A stretch of DNA of 28,765 bases from Prevotellaceae bacterium (lineage in GTDB: Bacteria; Bacteroidota; Bacteroidia; Bacteroidales; Bacteroidaceae). Shown one piece after another: positions 1 to 7,998 of the stretch. The translations under genes were made by a program, and so were the position numbers. The stretch is from the NCBI GenBank assembly GCA_022508635.1, contig JAFLUV010000003.1, positions 1 to 28,765 on the forward strand, given 5' to 3'. Positions within the stretch are counted from its first letter, which is position 1, and each line of letters begins with the position of its first letter. The notes below the pieces were generated by a model that saw only the letters and a list, made by a program, of their open reading frames with translations, was not told the origin of the DNA and ran no database searches.

Positions 1-106
1 AACAATTTATTGAATAACACATGTCGGACATAATGTCAGCGGATATATACCATCTGTAAGATTATTAACAACTTAACATTCTTACAAATTCGTCGAACTC
101 ACGTTA

Positions 107-190
107 GTTAAGTATTTCTGAAGTTATACTTAAGTGTTTTGAAAGTTACACTTAAATGTTTTAAAAGTTTTAGTTAAGTGTTTTTGGGGG
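107..190. repeat. 22-bp imperfect tandem repeat, about 3.8 copies
   Basis: Three full units (107-128, 129-150, 151-172) and a partial fourth (173-190) follow the pattern (G/C)TTAAGTGTTTTGAAAGTTAYA with a few substitutions each. The fourth unit contains the TAA stop codon (174-176, minus strand) of the neighbouring secreted-protein gene, so the array forms the immediate 3' flank of that gene. The units contain no obvious gene or hairpin. Positions 1-106 are AT-rich and I see no feature there. Confidence 0.75.
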
Positions 191-1172
191 CTCTGTTTCG
201 GAGTACTTTCTTCCCACCTTCTATGTAGATGCCCTTGGGGAGTTTCCCGCTGACTTTGCGGCCTTGAAGGTCATAGGTGTCGTGAGCTTCTGTGGCTTGA
301 ACTTTATCTATATCTGTAGCCTGGTCGCGGAGAGACTGAATGTAAGAGAATACTTCTTCCTGACGTGGATCTTTCTTGTATGAAACTGCGTATTCGGAAG
401 CATCCTCTCTTGTCCAGCATGTGCCGTTCACGCATATTCCCTCTGGGGCATCGGGTGCTTTGTAAAGCAGCCTGCCGTCTTGGTAGTAGGCATTGAGACG
501 ACTTGCATATACATGTCCATTGGTTGGGACGATCATTGGCAGGAGTGGATCCACGATGCCGGCTGGCAGATCGTCACCTATGAATCCGATTTTTTCACAC
601 AAAGAAGCCCATTCTGTTTTTAGTACACGGCATTCTGTACCATCCAGCAGTTGACAGGTGTCATAGGACAGTACTGTATGTGCATTTCCCGGATACAACA
701 CTTCTCCAGTCTCCGCACAGAAGTTGTAAAGCACGCATTCCTTTCCCTGTTGCAGATAGGGTATTTCCCCTATGTCATAATAGTTTTTATCGGGATCAAT
801 GATTCCTGGCAGGGAATCTGTGAAGGCATAGACGATGCCGTTCTCTTCGCGGACAGGGAGCCAGCTGCCGACTGTCAAACCGTCTTCGCCATGGCTTGTA
901 ACCTCACCTATCATGGTGTATATCTTGCCTTCTATCTCCTTTTGTCGGCCAAGGAAATAGTAGCTAAAGCGTCGCTCTCCTGCATCATACCAATACCTGT
1001 CCTCAGGATCCATTATTTTTGGTATGGCCATGTGTTCATACTTGTAAATCCATATTGGGTTGCCTTCAAGAAACGGCAAGGGTTGGTGTGACGTATCGGC
1101 CTGGGCAAATGACAGCGCATGCGTTAAAAACATGGCTACTATGAGAGATGTTCTCCTTGTCGTGATAAGCAT
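174..1172 (-). CDS. Secreted hypothetical protein with Bacteroidales-type C-terminal tail
   Basis: The product is 332 residues if started at the Met at 1172; a start at 1202 would add ten residues (MSNVFYFPKR) before the signal peptide. I prefer 1172 because it puts a basic n-region (ITTRR) directly before the hydrophobic stretch SLIVAMFLTHALSFA, ending in a plausible AQA cleavage site. The body is rich in Tyr, Gly and acidic residues and matches no family I recognise. The last 30 residues contain YDLQGRKV followed by LPKGIYI and GGKKVLRN, a tail common on secreted Bacteroidales proteins and loosely resembling T9SS sorting domains; whether it directs secretion here is inference. The gene stands alone: a terminator at 1375-1411 separates it from the next gene upstream. 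I found no matching promoter. Function unknown. Confidence 0.85.
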   Translation of the reverse strand: MLITTRRTSLIVAMFLTHALSFAQADTSHQPLPFLEGNPIWIYKYEHMAIPKIMDPEDRYWYDAGERRFSYYFLGRQKEIEGKIYTMIGEVTSHGEDGLTVGSWLPVREENGIVYAFTDSLPGIIDPDKNYYDIGEIPYLQQGKECVLYNFCAETGEVLYPGNAHTVLSYDTCQLLDGTECRVLKTEWASLCEKIGFIGDDLPAGIVDPLLPMIVPTNGHVYASRLNAYYQDGRLLYKAPDAPEGICVNGTCWTREDASEYAVSYKKDPRQEEVFSYIQSLRDQATDIDKVQATEAHDTYDLQGRKVSGKLPKGIYIEGGKKVLRNRAPKNT

Positions 1173-1487
1173 TCTCTTTGGAAAATAAAATACGTTGCTC
1201 ATGGTTCATTTCATCGTTTGCTATGATTATTTGTGATCCTTTTTTACGCGTGTTATCGGCATGGGGGCTGGATAAATTCTAATGGTCGATAGAAGGAAGG
1301 GTGAAATGCAGGAATGTCAACCCTCCAAGCTCCTTGACGAAACGCTGGAGGTAATCTAAACGGCAGGTTGAGGGAAAAAGAAACGTCCGGCGTTTTTTAA
1401 GACACCGGACGCTTATTATATGGGGTGCCACATGAATCAGGGATGCATCATCCTTGTTTCTTTAGGCTTTTAATACGTCCTTTCTCC
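1173..1487. other. Intergenic region with two stem-loops, no gene seen
   Basis: This stretch lies between the secreted-protein gene and the DUF1080 gene, both on the minus strand. It holds the terminator at 1375-1411 and a second stem-loop at 1322-1351, where CCTCCA plus GC pairs with GC plus TGGAGG around a bulged A and a 13-nt loop. I found no TAnnTTTG element on the minus strand, so the promoter of the downstream gene is not identified. An ORF crosses the right end on the plus strand, but it is antisense to the DUF1080 gene. Confidence 0.5.
1375..1411 (-). terminator. Rho-independent terminator after the DUF1080 gene
   Basis: On the minus strand CGTCCGG (1411-1405) pairs with CCGGACG (1390-1384) across a 14-nt loop and is followed by TTTCTTTTT (1383-1375). 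It lies about 75 nt past the stop codon of the HEAT-DUF1080 gene and probably ends the two-gene operon. Confidence 0.75.
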
Positions 1488-3884
1488 TCATTTCTTCATT
1501 TTTTTGTTAAGGTCAGACGCGTTTTTCTTGTTCAGATCGAGCACGCGGACAGCACGGAATTTAAGGCCTGCACCATGACCGAGGAATCCAATGTGACCTG
1601 TCTTGTTGAACATGCCAGGATGGTTCCTATGATCAAGTGTGTAAGGATTGTTGTCACCGCCGTCAGGAGCAACGTTGTGCCCTTGACATGCCTCCTTGAT
1701 GTCGCCATCCAAGATAACTTCTCCATTGACGGTAACGGTAATGTGATTGCCCTGTACACGGATCTCCTCTTCGCTCCACTCACCCAAAGGTTTGTGCTTG
1801 ATACGCTTAGCGGGGATGACGCCATAAACGGAGCCATGTACTTGGTATTCGCGTAGGCCAGCATAGATCGGATCATCGTGATCGAGTATCTGCACTTCGC
1901 ACATGCCGTCGTAGGCAGCATCTACGCCCATCGGGGTGCGAACGCCAATACCGTTGTTCACACCGCTGCGCAGGAAGCAAAATTCAAATCGGAAGATGAA
2001 ATCGCGGTATTCGTTCTTGGTGTAGAGGTTGCTCTCATTGCCATAGTTGGCAGTGACATTGATACAGCCATTGATGGGTACATAACCCACCTTGTTGCCA
2101 ACAAAGTTGTCAAGATTAGATCCATCGAAGAGTAATTCGAAGCCCTGTGCCTTCTCCTCGTCGGAGAGGACGTAGAGGGGTGCCGGCTGCATCTCGGAAA
2201 GTTTCTGGCGAAGCTCGTCCACAGCGTAGCCGTCATCGGCATTACCCGTTGCCTGGAAAATGTTGATGCACTTCTCGAGGTTAGCCTTGACGACATCATA
2301 TTCGATGTCTTCGTCCGTCTTAGTAATAATGTCCTTAGCGGCAGTAGCGGCCTCATAGCTCAGTTCTTTGTCATCAAGCTGGCTTGCAGCAAGCAGGAAT
2401 GCATTGCGGGTCGGTGTTTTCCCAAGGCTAGAGAGGATAGTCTTCTTGTTGTTTACTGATTGTGCCAAATTAAATGCCTCGCTTAGTCTTGCAGAGCGGC
2501 TGTCCAGGTTATTTTCCTTGTTATTGACAAGGCGGACGTATGCCATCAAAGCGTTCTGGTCTCCTTTTTTTGCTGCAGCAAATAGAGGCTTTGCTGCCTT
2601 GTAGTTAGAACTTTTGGCAAGTGCGCTGAGGGCAGCTGCATCACCAATCTTCTCCAAATCAGCAACAGCTGCATCGGTACCTGTGGCAGCCATTAACGGA
2701 TAGAGGCGTTCCCGGTTAGGCATGTTGGGCTGGTTTACGAAGGTAGAAATCTTCTTATATTGCTCTTCAGCTGTCAATGTCTGTATAGAGGCAGCACAGG
2801 CTTTCTGCCATGCAGGAATTTTGTTAGCGTCCTTGTTAAGTACGGTCAGAGTACCAATGATGGCATTTGTTTGTTCAGAGGTCACGACGCCAGGCAGGGC
2901 ATTGAGAGCTGCTTCACCGTAAGTCTGGTCAGAAGTGAGCTTCATGATGTCTTCTGCAACGTCAGTGCAACGACGTGCAGAGGCAAGTTTCAGTATTGCG
3001 AGTTTCTTATCGCCTTCAGCATCTTTCAACGCTGTTTGCAGGTTCAGCTTTCCAGGGAAGGAACAAAGGGCACGGAAAGCTTCCGTGTTGTTCTCTCCGC
3101 CCAGTTGGTTGACGAGAATCTGCTCAGCATCTTGTCCGCCAATTTTGCCCAATGCTTCAATGGCTGCTTTTGCGGGTTTGCCACCTTGAGCAACAGCCTT
3201 GATAAGCAGCTCCTTTTGGCATGTTTTCTTGTTATCACCGAGCCAATAGAGGATGTCGCACTTGGCCTCATCGCTGAGCGACTTATACTTTTTTGCAACG
3301 GCATTAGCCAAATCATCTGTAGCAAGCCCCCGATCCGTAGCAAATTTCAGCGCCTGCATGCGCAGAGCATGATCCTTACTTTTCACCGCTTTAGTAATCT
3401 CTGCACCAGCTTTGTCGCCGAGGCTGACAAGTTTGTCATAAGCTTTTGCATAAGGATTGGCTCCTTGTTGGTCAGTGTATGTGACATCACTTTCTTTTGA
3501 AAGCAAGCGAAGTTCGTTCTGCAAAAACTGCTTGGCATCACTGTCCGTTTGTGCGGCAATGCCCTGCTGCAGACCTTCGCGTACAGCGGTAGCCCAAGCC
3601 TCGTTGGTTCCCGCTAAACAAACGGCGCCATGAATGGTATATTCAACCTTGGCATTAACGTGCTCTACGGCAGGTTTGAGCATGGCAGCAAGCATAGCAA
3701 CTGATTTTGGTGCGGCTTGCACAAGTGGCTTAAGTTCATTGTTGAAATCGGATTGTTGCTGGATGGGCACTAAGGCAAGTACATCCTGCACAATAGTTTC
3801 GGTGGAGCGCTGACGTGTATCCTGCGCAAAGGAGGGCAGGCTGAGCAGTAGCGCTGCTATAATAATATATAATGTACGTTTCAT
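1488..3884 (-). CDS. Secreted HEAT-repeat protein with C-terminal DUF1080 (3-keto-disaccharide hydrolase) domain
   Basis: The product is 798 residues from the Met at 3884 (MKRTLYIIIAALLLSLPSFA, a signal peptide ending near AQD); a Met at 3899 would add only MLNTN. The middle, roughly residues 150-560, is a run of short Ala/Leu-rich helical repeats of HEAT/armadillo type. From about residue 580 to the end is a DUF1080 (3-keto-disaccharide hydrolase) domain, recognised from GFELLFDG, the NNGIGVRTP and CEVQILD motifs, and the final TGHIGFLGHG strand. Family members are beta-sandwich proteins, some of which cleave 3-keto-glycosides. The gene starts 52 nt after the stop of a Gfo/Idh/MocA oxidoreductase on the same strand and shares its promoter, suggesting oxidation of a sugar at C3 followed by cleavage of the ketosugar. 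The substrate cannot be read from the sequence. The HEAT part may mediate protein contacts. Confidence 0.88.
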   Translation of the reverse strand: MKRTLYIIIAALLLSLPSFAQDTRQRSTETIVQDVLALVPIQQQSDFNNELKPLVQAAPKSVAMLAAMLKPAVEHVNAKVEYTIHGAVCLAGTNEAWATAVREGLQQGIAAQTDSDAKQFLQNELRLLSKESDVTYTDQQGANPYAKAYDKLVSLGDKAGAEITKAVKSKDHALRMQALKFATDRGLATDDLANAVAKKYKSLSDEAKCDILYWLGDNKKTCQKELLIKAVAQGGKPAKAAIEALGKIGGQDAEQILVNQLGGENNTEAFRALCSFPGKLNLQTALKDAEGDKKLAILKLASARRCTDVAEDIMKLTSDQTYGEAALNALPGVVTSEQTNAIIGTLTVLNKDANKIPAWQKACAASIQTLTAEEQYKKISTFVNQPNMPNRERLYPLMAATGTDAAVADLEKIGDAAALSALAKSSNYKAAKPLFAAAKKGDQNALMAYVRLVNNKENNLDSRSARLSEAFNLAQSVNNKKTILSSLGKTPTRNAFLLAASQLDDKELSYEAATAAKDIITKTDEDIEYDVVKANLEKCINIFQATGNADDGYAVDELRQKLSEMQPAPLYVLSDEEKAQGFELLFDGSNLDNFVGNKVGYVPINGCINVTANYGNESNLYTKNEYRDFIFRFEFCFLRSGVNNGIGVRTPMGVDAAYDGMCEVQILDHDDPIYAGLREYQVHGSVYGVIPAKRIKHKPLGEWSEEEIRVQGNHITVTVNGEVILDGDIKEACQGHNVAPDGGDNNPYTLDHRNHPGMFNKTGHIGFLGHGAGLKFRAVRVLDLNKKNASDLNKKMKK

Positions 3885-3936
3885 GTTTGTATTAAGCATT
3901 TATTCAGTTATCTATTCCTGTGTGGGCAGAAAGTCT

Positions 3937-5241
3937 TTATATCAGTTTTGCCCATTCGCCGCGCATGGGCTGTTCAATAAGTCTGTTGGCAGCATCATCG
4001 CCAATGAAGAGCTGTGTCTTCGGGTCAAAGTGCAGGGTGCGGTTGAGTCGCAAGGCGCAGACACCCATGTTGACGATAGTGGCACTATGATGGCCGTTGC
4101 TTTCGTTAAGGGCAAATTGCCGGCGTGTGCGCACACAGTCAAGGAAGTCTGTGTTGCGTTCCTCAGGGTCGGGCATCTCATTGATGATTTGCTGTACGTT
4201 GGGGATGGTACACTCAAATCCTTTGTACACTTTGCCCTTCGGCCCCTCGATGTAGGGCACCTTTCCTTCGCTTTCGAACCCTTCACCTTCCAGGATAATT
4301 TGGCAGCCGTCAGCATATGTATAGGTAACACTGCGCCAGATACCTACTGCATCCGGATGCTGCTGCGGTGCATCTATCTCGACCTTGACGGGGAAATCAT
4401 CGTCTTTACCGAGGATATATTGTACGGGGTCGATGTAGTGCTGACCCATATCTGCCAGTCCTCCACCATCGTAGTCGAAATATCCGCGGAACGTCTGGTG
4501 CGTGCGATGCACGTTGTAGGGCTTGTAAGGAGCAGGACCAAGCCAAAGGTCGTAGTCGAGTTCCTTTGGAACTTGCTGTACCTCAAGGTTCTCTTTGCCT
4601 ACCCAGAAGAACTTCCAAGTAAAGCCTGTAGCACCGGAAATACGCACCTTGAGGGGCCATCCAAGCAGTCCGCTGTCGACAAGTTTCTTAAGTGGCTTGA
4701 CTTCCGTACCCAGGCCATAGAATGTATCCTTAAAGCGGAACCAGGTGTTCAGGCGGAAAATACGTCCGTTGCGCTTCACAGCTTCCTCTACACGCTTGCC
4801 CTCACCAATGGTACGTGTCATTGGCTTTTCGCAAAAAATGTCTTTGCCAGCATTGGCTGCTTCCACGGACATGATGCCATGCCAGTGGGGTGGGGTGGCA
4901 ATGTGAACGATGTCGACATTCGGGTCATGAATAAGTTCGCGGAAATCATGGTAAGCTTTTAGCTCGTCCCCCCAGTTTTTCTTGGCAGCGGCTACTGCGG
5001 AATCAAGATGTTTCTGGTCTACGTCACAGAGTGCTACGAGGCGGCAACTCTGGTCACTGACAAAATGTGAACTGGAACGACCTATGCCGCCCACACCAAT
5101 CAGACCTCGCGTAAGCTGGTCGCTGGGGGCAATGTAGTTGTTGTTGCCCCCCATTTTGCCCAGCACTTCACGGGGCATAATGCTGAAGAGAGCGGCTCCT
5201 GCTGCCCCCTTTGTAATGAATGATCTTCTGTTTAGTTTCAT
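3937..5241 (-). CDS. Gfo/Idh/MocA family oxidoreductase with Tat signal
   Basis: This is a 434-residue NAD(P)-dependent sugar oxidoreductase. The N-terminus MKLNRRSFITKGAAGAALFS is a twin-arginine (Tat) signal, so the enzyme is probably exported folded with its cofactor. A Rossmann motif GVGGIG lies at residues 49-54. The family signature WHGIMSVEAANAGKDIFCEKP ends at residue 140, with Lys139 the expected catalytic lysine. The C-terminal sheet domain carries DMGQHYIDP, with His268 in the usual active-site position. It is the first gene of a two-gene operon with the HEAT-DUF1080 gene; the promoter at 5276-5306 leaves a leader of about 28 nt. Family members act on many sugars and polyols. The pairing with DUF1080 favours a glycoside 3-dehydrogenase role, but that is inference from context. 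Confidence 0.92.
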   Translation of the reverse strand: MKLNRRSFITKGAAGAALFSIMPREVLGKMGGNNNYIAPSDQLTRGLIGVGGIGRSSSHFVSDQSCRLVALCDVDQKHLDSAVAAAKKNWGDELKAYHDFRELIHDPNVDIVHIATPPHWHGIMSVEAANAGKDIFCEKPMTRTIGEGKRVEEAVKRNGRIFRLNTWFRFKDTFYGLGTEVKPLKKLVDSGLLGWPLKVRISGATGFTWKFFWVGKENLEVQQVPKELDYDLWLGPAPYKPYNVHRTHQTFRGYFDYDGGGLADMGQHYIDPVQYILGKDDDFPVKVEIDAPQQHPDAVGIWRSVTYTYADGCQIILEGEGFESEGKVPYIEGPKGKVYKGFECTIPNVQQIINEMPDPEERNTDFLDCVRTRRQFALNESNGHHSATIVNMGVCALRLNRTLHFDPKTQLFIGDDAANRLIEQPMRGEWAKLI

Positions 5242-5275
5242 GGTAAAAAGTAAGTTAACATGTCTTTTCCCGCTT

Positions 5276-5306
5276 CAAAGGTAGGATTTTTTTCTGACAC
5301 TACAAA
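5276..5306 (-). promoter_or_regulatory. Bacteroidota-type promoter for the oxidoreductase/DUF1080 operon
   Basis: On the minus strand the sequence reads TTTG (5306-5303), 19 nt, then TACCTTTG (5283-5276), an exact match to the Bacteroidota housekeeping consensus. The expected start is near 5269, about 28 nt before the ATG at 5241. Confidence 0.8.
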
Positions 5307-5346
5307 ACTTTGTATGCAAAACTTATGATATTCCTGATTTTCTTTC

Positions 5347-5354
5347 TATCTTTG
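5347..5354 (+). promoter_or_regulatory. Probable -7 element for the rsmF-like gene
   Basis: TATCTTTG matches TAnnTTTG. The -33 position, 19 nt upstream, reads TATG rather than TTTG, so the match is partial. It would give a leader of about 105 nt. It is divergent from the promoter at 5276-5306. Confidence 0.5.
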
Positions 5355-5385
5355 TCGCTTAGTATGGCATTTCGTATGCTGATGC

Positions 5386-5420
5386 TGAAGACAAAATGGA
5401 GACGGCATGAAGACAAAATG
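5386..5420. repeat. 13-bp direct repeat in the rsmF leader
   Basis: TGAAGACAAAATG occurs at 5386-5398 and again at 5408-5420, a period of 22 nt. Both copies lie in the predicted 5' untranslated leader of the rRNA methyltransferase gene. The role is unknown. Confidence 0.6.
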
Positions 5421-5465
5421 TGCAATGCGCCTCTTGACAGTAAATGATTTTCTTATTGATCACTG

Positions 5466-6698
5466 ATGATACAAACAGGACTACCGCAGGATTTCGTGCG
5501 ACTCATGCACGAGCATTATGATGCAGCAACGGCAAATGCGCTCTGTCATGCGTTAGATGCAACGGAACCAGACGTTTCCATCCGTCTCAATCCACGCAAA
5601 CTCTCTACCGATGAGGTGTTGGCATATCGCCCTGAGCTGGAGCCTGTTCCCTGGTGTCCTGCTGCTTTCTTCCTTCCTTTCCGTCCGGCTTTTACTTTCG
5701 ATCCGTTGTTGCACGCTGGTGCATATTACGTGCAGGAGGCAGCATCGATGTATGTGGCAGAAGTGTTGCATAAATATCTGTTGGAAGGGAACGATGCTCC
5801 ACTCCTTGCCCTTGACCTCTGCGCTGCGCCAGGCGGGAAGAGTACGCTCGTGCAGAGCCTTTTGCCAGAGGGTTCGCTTCTCGTCAGCAACGAACCGATA
5901 CCCAAGCGTGCACAAGTGCTGAAGGAGAACATGGAGAAATGGATGAACGGGCAAACTATGAAGGCTCCACGATGTATGGTGACGCAAAAGTATCCCGCGG
6001 AGTTCGGCATATTGACCGGTAGTGTAGACCTTCTGCTGACAGACGTACCCTGTTCTGGCGAAGGCATGTTCCGCAAGGACGAAAGAGCCCGACAGGAATG
6101 GAGCCTGGAGGCAGTTGTGGCATGTCAGCAACGGCAGCGCGACATTTTGCAAGACATTTGGCATGTGCTCAAGCCTGGTGGCCTGCTTGTCTATAGCACC
6201 TGTACGTTCAATCGTTATGAGGACGAGGAAAATGCCTGTTGGATTTGTCAGGAGCTTGGTGGCGAACTGCTCATGGAGCGTCACTTCCTTCCTGGTCGCG
6301 ATCGAGGCGAGGGTTTCTATGTGGCTGCAATAAGAAACAATCTTCCTTCATCTCCCTCCTCTGCTGTGGGGAGAAAAGAAGGAGAAGACTGTCCTGCCCT
6401 CTTCGGTTGCCGCTTAACGGGAAGTAGTATTCTTTATGATTCTTTTGACATGCCTGGGTTTCATCCTCCTCATGTTGAGTTGTCCTATAATGAAGCGCTG
6501 CAATACCTGCGTCGCGAGGCACTCCGCGTGGAGGCTCCCCGCGGTCCTGTCACGCTTTGCTATCGCGGATTGGAACTTGGACCGGGCAATGGTGTGGGGA
6601 ACCGTATCAATAATTTGTATCCCGATGCATGGCGCATCCGAACTACCTACACGACGCCTTTCTCCCTGCTCGGGATGGACGGAGGAAGGTTGCAATGA
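5466..6698 (+). CDS. rsmF: RsmF/NOL1-NOP2-sun family rRNA cytosine-C5 methyltransferase
   Basis: This 410-residue protein is a SAM-dependent RNA m5C methyltransferase. Residues 117-126 are the SAM-binding motif DLCAAPGGKS. The two catalytic cysteines of the family are present: Cys196 in DVPCSGEGMF and Cys246 in YSTCTFNRYEDE. The N-terminus (LPQDFVRLMHEHY) and LNPRK at 41-45 match the family's N-terminal domain. The C-terminal 110 residues, ending in NRINNLYPDAWRIR, look like the PUA-like domain of RsmF/YebU. It is somewhat shorter than the enterobacterial enzyme. By homology it methylates a cytosine in 16S rRNA; the exact position in this lineage is not shown by the sequence. It is a single gene between two promoters. 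Confidence 0.9.
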   Translation: MIQTGLPQDFVRLMHEHYDAATANALCHALDATEPDVSIRLNPRKLSTDEVLAYRPELEPVPWCPAAFFLPFRPAFTFDPLLHAGAYYVQEAASMYVAEVLHKYLLEGNDAPLLALDLCAAPGGKSTLVQSLLPEGSLLVSNEPIPKRAQVLKENMEKWMNGQTMKAPRCMVTQKYPAEFGILTGSVDLLLTDVPCSGEGMFRKDERARQEWSLEAVVACQQRQRDILQDIWHVLKPGGLLVYSTCTFNRYEDEENACWICQELGGELLMERHFLPGRDRGEGFYVAAIRNNLPSSPSSAVGRKEGEDCPALFGCRLTGSSILYDSFDMPGFHPPHVELSYNEALQYLRREALRVEAPRGPVTLCYRGLELGPGNGVGNRINNLYPDAWRIRTTYTTPFSLLGMDGGRLQ

Positions 6699-6834
6699 CA
6701 AGCCCTTTCTGATACGGACAGAAATGGAGGAAATAGTCCCTGGGGAGCACTTGACTTTGGCCAGTATATGTCTGCCTGCAAAAAGACAGAGTCTCGTTTC
6801 TCTCTCTTCCTAAAAAGAAAATCCTTGCAAAATC

Positions 6835-6866
6835 TTTGCTCAGTTTCAGAGAAAGTTCTACCTTTG
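6835..6866 (+). promoter_or_regulatory. Promoter of the manC-gmd-fcl operon
   Basis: TTTG at 6835-6838, 20 nt, then TACCTTTG at 6859-6866 match the Bacteroidota consensus exactly. The expected start is near 6873, about 17 nt upstream of the ATG at 6890. It also settles the start codon: the in-frame ATG at 6836 lies inside the promoter. Confidence 0.85.
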
Positions 6867-6889
6867 CAACCTATAAAATTATAGGTGCA

Positions 6890-7954
6890 ATGAAAGAGCA
6901 TAGTCATTTGGTAATTATGGCAGGTGGGGTAGGTAGCCGTTTTTGGCCTATGAGTACTCCGCAGAGACCTAAACAGTTTGTTGATGTCATGGGTTGCGGA
7001 CGTACCCTCATCCAATTGACAGTCGACAGGTTTAAGAACGTTATCCCAATCCAGAACACATGGGTTGTCACTTCGGCATCGTATGTTGACACTATTCGTG
7101 AACAATTGCCAGAAGTTCCCCGAAACCACATCCTGTTGGAACCTTGTCGTCGTAATACGGCTCCTTGTATTGCCTACGCCTGCTGGCGCATCAAGTCAGA
7201 AGACGCGAAGGCTAATATCGTGGTCACTCCGAGCGATGCCCTCGTGCTTGATACGGCCGAGTATCAGCGCGTCATAGCTTCAAGCCTGAAGTTCGTGTCC
7301 GAGTCGGACGCAATGGTGACTCTCGGTATAAAACCCACCCGTCCAGAAACTGGTTACGGCTACATACAAGCCGATCTCTCTTTCTCCACGGCACGCAACA
7401 AGGAAATATTCCGCGTAGATTCCTTCCGGGAGAAGCCTGACATCGATACTGCAAAGCGCTATATACAGAAGAACAATTTCTTTTGGAATGCAGGCATCTT
7501 TATATGGAATGTCGGCACCATCGTCAATGCTTTGCGTGTCTATCAACCAGCCCTCTCGCAGGCCTTTGAAAACCTGTTGCCCGTCTATGGTACAGAGCGC
7601 GAACAGGAAGCTATCAACGAAATGTTCCCCACTTGTGAAAACATCTCCATTGACTATGCCGTCATGGAAAAGGCAGAGGAAATCTACGTGTTTCCTGCCA
7701 GTTTTGGGTGGAGCGATCTTGGCACATGGGGTTCCCTGCATGATAATTCCGAACGCGACATCTATGGCAATGCCCTCATTGGCGAGAACGTCAGCGTGTA
7801 TGAAACGACAAACTGCATTATACATGCCAGCCAGGAGAAGCGCGTCGTGGTGCAAGGCTTGGACGGTTATATCGTAGCAGAGTGCGATGACACGCTGCTC
7901 ATCTGCCGCCTTTCGGACGAGCAGCGTATCAAACAGTTCAGCGAAAATGGCTGA
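6890..7954 (+). CDS. manC: Mannose-1-phosphate guanylyltransferase
   Basis: The 354-residue enzyme makes GDP-mannose from mannose-1-phosphate and GTP. The nucleotidyltransferase signature AGGVGSRFWPMSTPQRPKQF is at residues 11-30, followed by typical motifs such as RRNTAPCIAYA, FREKPD, NAGIFIWN and the GWSDLGTWGSL region. There is no C-terminal phosphomannose isomerase domain, so this is the short monofunctional form. The start at 6890 is chosen because the consensus promoter ends at 6866. It is the first gene of a three-gene run with gmd (44 nt downstream) and fcl, so its GDP-mannose is probably committed to GDP-L-fucose. No phosphomannomutase gene is in the window. Confidence 0.95.
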   Translation: MKEHSHLVIMAGGVGSRFWPMSTPQRPKQFVDVMGCGRTLIQLTVDRFKNVIPIQNTWVVTSASYVDTIREQLPEVPRNHILLEPCRRNTAPCIAYACWRIKSEDAKANIVVTPSDALVLDTAEYQRVIASSLKFVSESDAMVTLGIKPTRPETGYGYIQADLSFSTARNKEIFRVDSFREKPDIDTAKRYIQKNNFFWNAGIFIWNVGTIVNALRVYQPALSQAFENLLPVYGTEREQEAINEMFPTCENISIDYAVMEKAEEIYVFPASFGWSDLGTWGSLHDNSERDIYGNALIGENVSVYETTNCIIHASQEKRVVVQGLDGYIVAECDDTLLICRLSDEQRIKQFSENG

Positions 7955-7998
7955 AAGGAAAATGGTTAAGGTAGGAAAGATATAAAACAGGAATTAAC

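Noticed and set aside
2760..3500. 246-codon ORF on the plus strand
   Set aside because: It is antisense to the HEAT region of the DUF1080 gene; its cysteine-rich composition is typical of a shadow frame.
3883..4962. 359-codon ORF on the plus strand
   Set aside because: It is antisense to the oxidoreductase gene, has no recognisable motif, and mirrors its codon pattern.
6436..6813. 125-codon ORF on the plus strand
   Set aside because: It overlaps the 3' half of the rRNA methyltransferase gene in another frame and has no family features.
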